64,000 bases of DNA from positions 1,105,001 to 1,169,000 of the forward strand of contig BPGV01000001.1 in the NCBI GenBank assembly GCA_026003215.1, given 5' to 3'. Positions within the stretch are counted from its first letter, which is position 1. Every line of letters starts with the position of its first letter. A model generated the notes under the pieces. That model ran no database searches and was not told the DNA's origin. It saw only the letters and a list, made by a program, of their open reading frames with translations. This DNA is from Bacteroidia bacterium. GTDB taxonomy: Bacteria > Bacteroidota > Bacteroidia > SpSt-205. Position numbers and translations under genes: made by a program. Below, one piece after another: positions 60,011-64,000 of the stretch.

Positions 60011-60034
60011 AAGAAAAAGCCCCGCTTCGGGGCT
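60011..60034 (-). terminator. Intrinsic terminator of the tRNA operon
   Basis: On the minus strand AGCCCC, loop GAAGC, GGGGCT, then a T-rich run (TTTTTCTT). It begins 1 nt after the tRNA-Leu 3' end. Confidence 0.9.
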
Positions 60035-60035
60035 G

Positions 60036-60119
60036 TGCCCAGAAGGAGACTCGAACTCCTACGGCCTTTCGGCCACCGCCCCCTCAAAGCGGCGCGTCTA
60101 CCAATTCCGCCATCTGGGC
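60036..60119 (-). tRNA. tRNA-Leu (anticodon GAG)
   Basis: 84 nt. Acceptor GCCCAGA pairs with TCTGGGC, D-arm GCG...CGC with GG in the loop, anticodon stem CCGCT/GGCGG with loop TTGAGGG (GAG), long class II variable arm GGCC-GAAA-GGCC, T-arm AGGAG TTCGAGT CTCCT, discriminator A. CCA is not encoded. GAG reads CUC and CUU, the former being a favourite codon here. Confidence 0.96.
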
Positions 60120-60120
60120 G

Positions 60121-60193
60121 TGACTCCGCTGGGACTCGAACCCAGGACCCCTTGCTTAAAAGGCAAGTGCTCTACCGGCTGAGCTACGGAGTC
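60121..60193 (-). tRNA. tRNA-Lys (anticodon TTT)
   Basis: 73 nt, canonical cloverleaf: GACTCCG/CGGAGTC acceptor, D-arm GCTC/GAGC, anticodon stem CTTGC/GCAAG with loop CTTTTAA, T-arm CTGGG TTCGAGT CCCAG, discriminator A, no encoded CCA. One nt separates it from tRNA-Leu, so both come from one transcript. Confidence 0.97.
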
Positions 60194-60211
60194 CCTCCCA
60201 CCTGGGCAGCG

Positions 60212-60219
60212 CAAAGATA
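60212..60219 (-). promoter_or_regulatory. -7 box TATCTTTG of the tRNA operon, with -33 TTG
   Basis: CAAAGATA on the plus strand, 18 nt before the tRNA-Lys 5' end. TTG lies 18 nt further upstream on the minus strand. As a tRNA promoter it calibrates the box: transcription must begin within about 18 nt after it. Confidence 0.75.
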
Positions 60220-60226
60220 CAACAAA

Positions 60227-61750
60227 TCAGGGGAACACAAGTAACCGCCAAGTGTAGCCGGTTCTATCCCGGCAGAGATATACCCCAGGCGCCGCAGGGG
60301 CTTCGACGCTTTCTCTCCAAATAGCCACACGCCGACCTACCGCATCCCACACTTCAATAGGTAGGAGCGCAGCCGAGACCGATACCTTCTGCCCTACCTG
60401 AAGGACTGCAGGCCTATTTTCAGCGGCATGCTGTGCCGTCGCTATACCTGTAGCCGGCGAAGCTGTCTCTATACGCAGCATCATACACCCCCGTACTTGC
60501 GAGGGCACCCATTCCCCGCCTGAGGCATACTGCACAAACCCACTCCCCCCGGAGGCATCCCATCCCACCCCTAAGGGTTGATCATCCGCCTGCATAAAAC
60601 CCACACATACTTCCCCACTCACTACCAAAGATGTGTCTATCGGATACCACACCCATCCGCTTACACTGTCTACCACCACTCGTTCATATTTGAGATACAA
60701 GGGAGTAAGCCCCTCGGAGGGACGCCACACCCCCAACTGAAAAGGCTTTCCGTACTGCGTAGGCAGCGGAAAGAACCGCACCCCCACCCGGCTTATTCGT
60801 ACGATGGTATCTAAGAAAAAACGCTGACAAAAAGGCCTATTAGCTTGGCGTAGCCCATAGCCTGTTTCCATTTCCCCATCTTCATAGCTCCAAGTGGCCC
60901 CTTCCAGAGAGAAGCTATCGCCTATCAGGACGGTGTCTTGTCCAAAAGCACTCACCGACCAGCTCAGCGCATAAATGCCGGCTTGCTGGGGACGTGGAGC
61001 CAGTAGTTCTATCTGAGCGGTATCGGCAGTAAGGGCGCCGCTCCATGTGGCGATAGGCTGACCACTTTGGAGGAGGGCGACTTCCATCACGGTGCCGGGC
61101 CAGCCTCCCACGATGCACGCGATAAGGCTGTCTGACAGGGCCTTTCCCGGAGGCCAAGTGCCATACAGGCCGCCATATACCCGAGGTATCGCCTGCCAAA
61201 ACACCGTAGGCAGGGCCGTATCTCCCTTCACATACGTGTAGGCAATATGCCAGTTATCATAGGGGCCATAAGCGCTGCCCCAGGCGCTCCACCGCAGCCG
61301 GAAGCAGTGGTGCTTCCACCGGGTATCCGTAAGCGGAAGCACCACGCGGGTAAAGCTCGTATCTCCTTGCCAGCCACCCACAGCATACCATAGAGGCTCC
61401 CATACGCCGTCACTGGAGAGCCCCCACAAGCGTAGCGTATCATCCGATTCAGGGGAGTCCATAAGCCCCCCCCGTTGGTAGGCGAAAAGCGCATACACCG
61501 GCCCTTGCACCTGACTAAGGTCAATACACGGGCTTACCGCGCTATCGGTCCAAGTCTGAAAGCGGCTATCTTCGGTCTGATAGGGTAGGCCCCGAGCGTC
61601 CGCGCCATTTAGCAGGAGAATATACGCACGCGGCGAAGCTATAGCCGAAGTCTTACGCAGCTCAGCCCCATACAGCTGCCACCCACTGCTGGGAAGCTGG
61701 CCCCATTCTGCCCCTAAAAATATTTGCAAGCCTACCCACAGCCACGTCAT
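60227..61750 (-). CDS. Secreted protein with T9SS sorting domain
   Basis: 507 residues. Signal peptide (MTWLWVGLQIFLGAEWGQ). The first half (about 20-175) looks like a jellyroll or MAM-type adhesion domain: SPCIDLSQVQGPVYALFAYQRGG, DDTLRLWGLSSDGVWEPLW and RWKHHCFRLRWSAWGSAYGPYDNWHIAYTYV. The second half has a further beta domain (ATWSYEDGEMETGYGL to EVCVGFMQADDQPLGVGWDA). The last 60 residues (VSVSAALLPIEVWDAVGRRVAIW, PAAPGVYLCRDRTGYTWRLLV) form a T9SS sorting domain. No catalytic motif seen. Follows the PASTA gene with an ATGA overlap. Confidence 0.82.
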   Translation of the reverse strand: MTWLWVGLQIFLGAEWGQLPSSGWQLYGAELRKTSAIASPRAYILLLNGADARGLPYQTEDSRFQTWTDSAVSPCIDLSQVQGPVYALFAYQRGGLMDSPESDDTLRLWGLSSDGVWEPLWYAVGGWQGDTSFTRVVLPLTDTRWKHHCFRLRWSAWGSAYGPYDNWHIAYTYVKGDTALPTVFWQAIPRVYGGLYGTWPPGKALSDSLIACIVGGWPGTVMEVALLQSGQPIATWSGALTADTAQIELLAPRPQQAGIYALSWSVSAFGQDTVLIGDSFSLEGATWSYEDGEMETGYGLRQANRPFCQRFFLDTIVRISRVGVRFFPLPTQYGKPFQLGVWRPSEGLTPLYLKYERVVVDSVSGWVWYPIDTSLVVSGEVCVGFMQADDQPLGVGWDASGGSGFVQYASGGEWVPSQVRGCMMLRIETASPATGIATAQHAAENRPAVLQVGQKVSVSAALLPIEVWDAVGRRVAIWRESVEAPAAPGVYLCRDRTGYTWRLLVFP

Positions 61751-62538
61751 TCGCCGACAGGTTTAGGAGGCTCACCATTAACAAACAAGTCAATAGCCAG
61801 GCCCATGGGCAACGAGTCGTTAGCCACTCTTTCAGGGTATTGCCTATAGACATACCCGGTGGGCACACCCGGCGCAGGCTTATAGCGGATATGCCCCACC
61901 GAAAGGCCCACGCTATTGAGCTTAGCTACGGCTTCCTCCAGCGGGAGGCCCACCACCGAGACAAAAGGTACCTTTTGGTCGCTTAACCCCCGGCTCACGA
62001 CCAAGGTGAGCTTAGCATATTTGGGCACTGGCGCTCCAGCCGACACTTTCCGCCCTTCATAACGCACCTCTACCACAATATCTGGCACATCCCCTGCCAC
62101 ATACACCACCTCTCCCAGTTGGAAACCATACGTTTCTCGAAGCAGCCGGTAAGCCTGCTCATAAGGCAGCTCTTCCACTCGGGGCAAAGGCACCTGCGGT
62201 GGGGTGCTGCTGGCGACCGTGAGATAAAGCTTCCGTCCTTTTTTCACGCGGCTTTTAGGTGGAGGTTCCTGTAAAAGAATCGTCCAAGGTGCTTTATTCG
62301 GTACATACTGCGAGTCTATCACCACCGGCTGAAAACCAGCCTTTTCCAAAGCTTCATGCACCTTATGATAGTTTCGCCCTATCAACGAAGGTAAAACATA
62401 CTCGTCTCCATGCCGAGTGATAGCTGGTAATAGCAAGAAAAAAAACAAGAACCACCCTACAATAAAAAAAGCTAAAACCCCTAAAAAGAAGTAGCGCCCT
62501 TCTTTTTCAGAGAGGTAGGCCCACAGCCGCTTCACCAT
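61747..62538 (-). CDS. PASTA-domain membrane protein
   Basis: ATG 62538 gives 263 residues. One transmembrane helix (about 17-38, FLGVLAFFIVGWFLFFFLLLP) is followed by three PASTA repeats at about 48-112, 113-185 and 186-255, each opening with a conserved P-L-GL--EA kind of turn (LPSLIGRNYHKVHEALEKAGF, PRVEELPYEQAYRLLRETYGF, VPFVSVVGLPLEEAVAKLNSVGL). PASTA domains bind uncrosslinked peptidoglycan. No kinase or penicillin-binding domain is attached. The gene overlaps the marR-like gene by 32 bp and has its own -7 box within it. Confidence 0.9.
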   Translation of the reverse strand: MVKRLWAYLSEKEGRYFFLGVLAFFIVGWFLFFFLLLPAITRHGDEYVLPSLIGRNYHKVHEALEKAGFQPVVIDSQYVPNKAPWTILLQEPPPKSRVKKGRKLYLTVASSTPPQVPLPRVEELPYEQAYRLLRETYGFQLGEVVYVAGDVPDIVVEVRYEGRKVSAGAPVPKYAKLTLVVSRGLSDQKVPFVSVVGLPLEEAVAKLNSVGLSVGHIRYKPAPGVPTGYVYRQYPERVANDSLPMGLAIDLFVNGEPPKPVGE

Positions 62539-62986
62539 TGGTATGCGCTGCAAAGGTAGCGCGTCGGAGGCCTTCTATCCACTGCCGCAGCTTAGGCACA
62601 GGCATATTCGGAAAGGCCGAGCGCACAACGTGTGCCCGAATTGCTTCTAACTCTTCTAACAGGGTATGAGCTGGTGGCAAAAGACGTACCAGCAGACAGC
62701 GCCTGTCTGCCTTATCCCGTCGTAGCTCCACAAACTTCCAGTAGGCCAGATGCCGCAGGATTCGGCCTATCGCTGGCTGCGTAAGCGCAAAGTACGGATA
62801 CACCCGCCGCACTGGAAGCCAATCTTCACTCGCCCCCAGCCGATTAAGCACATACAACATCTCCACATGTGTAGGGCCCAACTGATAGCGAAAAGCCAGC
62901 TCTTTTTCCTCCTTTTGCAAAAGGTGATACAGCCGCATCAAAGAGAAGCCCAGCTCATTCCAAAGAAATGCCTCTTCTCGCCCCAT
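62507..62986 (-). CDS. MarR-family transcriptional regulator
   Basis: 159 residues from ATG 62986, the likely start (GREEAFLWNELGFSLMRLYHLL); the frame is open to a TTG at 63055. Winged-helix core: LAFRYQLGPTHVEMLYVLNRLGA, the recognition helix region LTQPAIGRILRHLAYWKFVELRRD and the wing KADRRCLLVRL with the DxR-x-R of MarR proteins. Ligand and targets unknown. It is upstream of the PASTA and T9SS genes; no clear -7 box precedes it. Confidence 0.85.
   Translation of the reverse strand: MGREEAFLWNELGFSLMRLYHLLQKEEKELAFRYQLGPTHVEMLYVLNRLGASEDWLPVRRVYPYFALTQPAIGRILRHLAYWKFVELRRDKADRRCLLVRLLPPAHTLLEELEAIRAHVVRSAFPNMPVPKLRQWIEGLRRATFAAHTNGEAAVGLPL
62551..62558 (-). promoter_or_regulatory. -7 box TACCTTTG of the PASTA gene
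   Basis: CAAAGGTA on the plus strand, 12 nt from the start at 62538, inside the marR-like coding sequence. Confidence 0.5.
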
Positions 62987-63083
62987 ACCTGTCTCTCTTG
63001 CAAAAAATGTTCCATGATGGGATAAAGACCTCTCTCTCAATAGTCTAATAGCCAAATACCTTTTCGTGGCTGGGCCTTAGGTG

Positions 63084-63722
63084 TCATTCACGCCATACAT
63101 AGCTGCCTAATAGAAAATACAAGAGTGTCTCGAGGAAGAAAAGCCCGCCGAGCGGCAGCAAAGGCGGCTGCGGGCGTAAGGTTAGCCATAAAAGGGGGAA
63201 AAGACACAAGGGGAAAGCCAAGATAGCGGCCAAGGCATAGGCAGCCTCTGCGCGAGCCGTCAAGAAACTGGCTATTAGGAGCGGCACGGCAAGCACAGCC
63301 CCTCCTACCTCCACTTGTAAGAAAGAGGGCCTATAGCCCCAAAAGAAAGCACTACCCACCCATAAGCTTGCTCCCATACCTAAGGTGAGACCAAACACAT
63401 ATACCCAAAGCCCCCCCAATCCACCCCTTTCTGATACCAAGCTATAGAGCCAGCGCCATTCTTCTGGTCGGCGTTCTAAAAGCAAGCGAGGAATAGCCAA
63501 AAAAAGCCCGAAAAAATACATAAGCCAGAAAAGAAACTGCAGGACAGGCTCAGAAAAGGGGGCGCGGCGCTGGGCCAGCCCCCCTAAGAGCAGCCACAGC
63601 CCCAGAAAAAAAAACACGATAGCGAGGCCTTGTTTGCGTCGCTGTTCTAAGCGCCACCACCAGCCCGAGCCCCAAAGTATTTCCAGTACTTCCTCCAGAA
63701 GCCCCCTACCGTAAATATTCAT
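63084..63722 (-). CDS. CcmB-like membrane protein (heme-export family)
   Basis: 212 residues with about six transmembrane helices (near 32-48, 62-78, 105-125, 140-155, 162-180, 190-207). The LEEVLEILWGSGWWWRLEQRRKQGLAIVFFFLG opening, the central ERRPEEWRWLYSLVSERGGL loop, ARAEAAYALAAILAFPLCLFPLLWLTL and the end FLLGSYVWRE follow the plan of Bacteroidota CcmB, the membrane part of the cytochrome c maturation ABC exporter. ccmA and ccmC are not in view. Other small ABC permeases could look alike. Overlaps the preceding penicillin-binding-protein gene by 17 bp. Confidence 0.6.
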   Translation of the reverse strand: MNIYGRGLLEEVLEILWGSGWWWRLEQRRKQGLAIVFFFLGLWLLLGGLAQRRAPFSEPVLQFLFWLMYFFGLFLAIPRLLLERRPEEWRWLYSLVSERGGLGGLWVYVFGLTLGMGASLWVGSAFFWGYRPSFLQVEVGGAVLAVPLLIASFLTARAEAAYALAAILAFPLCLFPLLWLTLRPQPPLLPLGGLFFLETLLYFLLGSYVWRE

Positions 63723-64000
63723 CCAGTGCGGGGGCTTCTTGAGCGCTCTCGGGGGTAGGTTGCTGGCAATCGGGCAGTTGTACGCCGGCAGGGGGGAGAA
63801 TGCGCTTACGCGGCAGGGCTAAGGCCGAGTCGGCATAAGCAGCCTTCATATACAAGGCCCAGATGGGCATAGCCATGCGGGCGCCTTGCCCATTCACCAG
63901 CGAGTAGAGGTGCACCGCTCTATCGGCTGTCCCCACCCATACCCCCGTCACCAGTTCTGGCGTAAAACCCACAAACCATCCATCCGCGTGGTTTTGCGTC
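63706..64000 (-). CDS. Class A penicillin-binding protein, C-terminal end (transpeptidase)
   Basis: The frame is open to the end of the window, so only the C-terminal 97 residues are seen. They begin TQNHADGWFVGFTPELVTGVWVG, the segment just after the KTGTT box of PBP1A transpeptidase domains, and continue DRAVHL and GQGARMAMPIWALYMKAAYAD, then a proline- and Asp-rich tail ending LDEYLR. Peptidoglycan polymerase and crosslinker anchored in the inner membrane. Its 3' end overlaps the CcmB-like gene. Confidence 0.9.
   Translation of the reverse strand, partial: TQNHADGWFVGFTPELVTGVWVGTADRAVHLYSLVNGQGARMAMPIWALYMKAAYADSALALPRKRILPPAGVQLPDCQQPTPESAQEAPALDEYLR

Noticed and set aside
1-64000. Mobile element, CRISPR array or integrated phage
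   Set aside because: No transposase, integrase, terminal inverted repeats or regularly spaced short repeats were seen; tRNA genes have no adjacent integrase or duplicated tRNA end.

Overview
This 64 kb window is a dense stretch of a Bacteroidota chromosome with no visible insertion sequence, prophage, CRISPR array or rRNA. The assignment rests on several things seen together: PorX (response regulator plus PglZ domain), three secreted proteins with type IX secretion (T9SS) C-terminal sorting domains, the Bacteroidota-type arginine decarboxylase, DUF4159, DUF1460 and OstA-like proteins, and the Bacteroidota -7 promoter box TAnnTTTG in front of most transcription units. GC content looks to be in the mid-fifties and CTC leucine codons are abundant. 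Genes overlap or nearly touch almost everywhere, and no gene-free stretch exceeds about 190 bp. I cannot place the organism below phylum; a compact, deep-branching or thermophilic lineage is possible but only a guess.

Layout. 1-8.1 kb: the end of an outer-membrane barrel gene, then a plus-strand run tdh-deoC-SPOR protein-giant PAS sensor-gpmI. 8-20.4 kb: a glycosyltransferase, macro-domain protein, prolyl-tRNA synthetase, a W/Y/G-rich lipoprotein, cystathionine beta-synthase, folD, arginine decarboxylase opposite arginase, aroE, an esterase and outer-membrane proteins. 20.4-29.2 kb: a T9SS-sorted M43 metalloprotease, polysaccharide deacetylase, lytic transglycosylase, gatA, tatA, carboxynorspermidine decarboxylase, a degenerate dihydroorotase and rsmA. 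29.1-35.6 kb: a lone nuoC, dnaA, an FHA protein, rpoN, truA, DUF1460 and a PD40 lipoprotein. 35.6-42.8 kb: glycosyltransferases and heptose genes (gmhB, hddC, hddA, hldD) with transaldolase and cinA. 42.8-45.8 kb: phenylacetyl-CoA epoxidase genes paaABC-arsC-paaD. 46-58.6 kb: purD, dnaG, DUF4159, OstA-like, a lipocalin-like lipoprotein, a GAF-SpoIIE phosphatase divergent from porX, nadK and cobB. 58.6-64 kb: two T9SS-sorted proteins around tRNA-Lys and tRNA-Leu, then PASTA, MarR, a CcmB-like protein and the end of a class A penicillin-binding protein.

The most striking system-level signal is promoter architecture. Seventeen transcription units start with a perfect TAnnTTTG box 3-6 nt (fourteen times exactly 4 nt) before the start codon. 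The tRNA promoter in the window shows that transcription should begin only a few nt after this box, so these genes should give leaderless mRNAs. Several divergent pairs are separated by only 27-29 bp, just enough for two back-to-back -7 boxes. The rule also fixes many start codons, including several GTG starts. Inside operons the genes are joined by ATGA or GTGA overlaps. Intrinsic terminators are nearly absent: I see two convincing ones, one behind the tRNAs and one closing a promoter-hairpin unit that encodes no protein.
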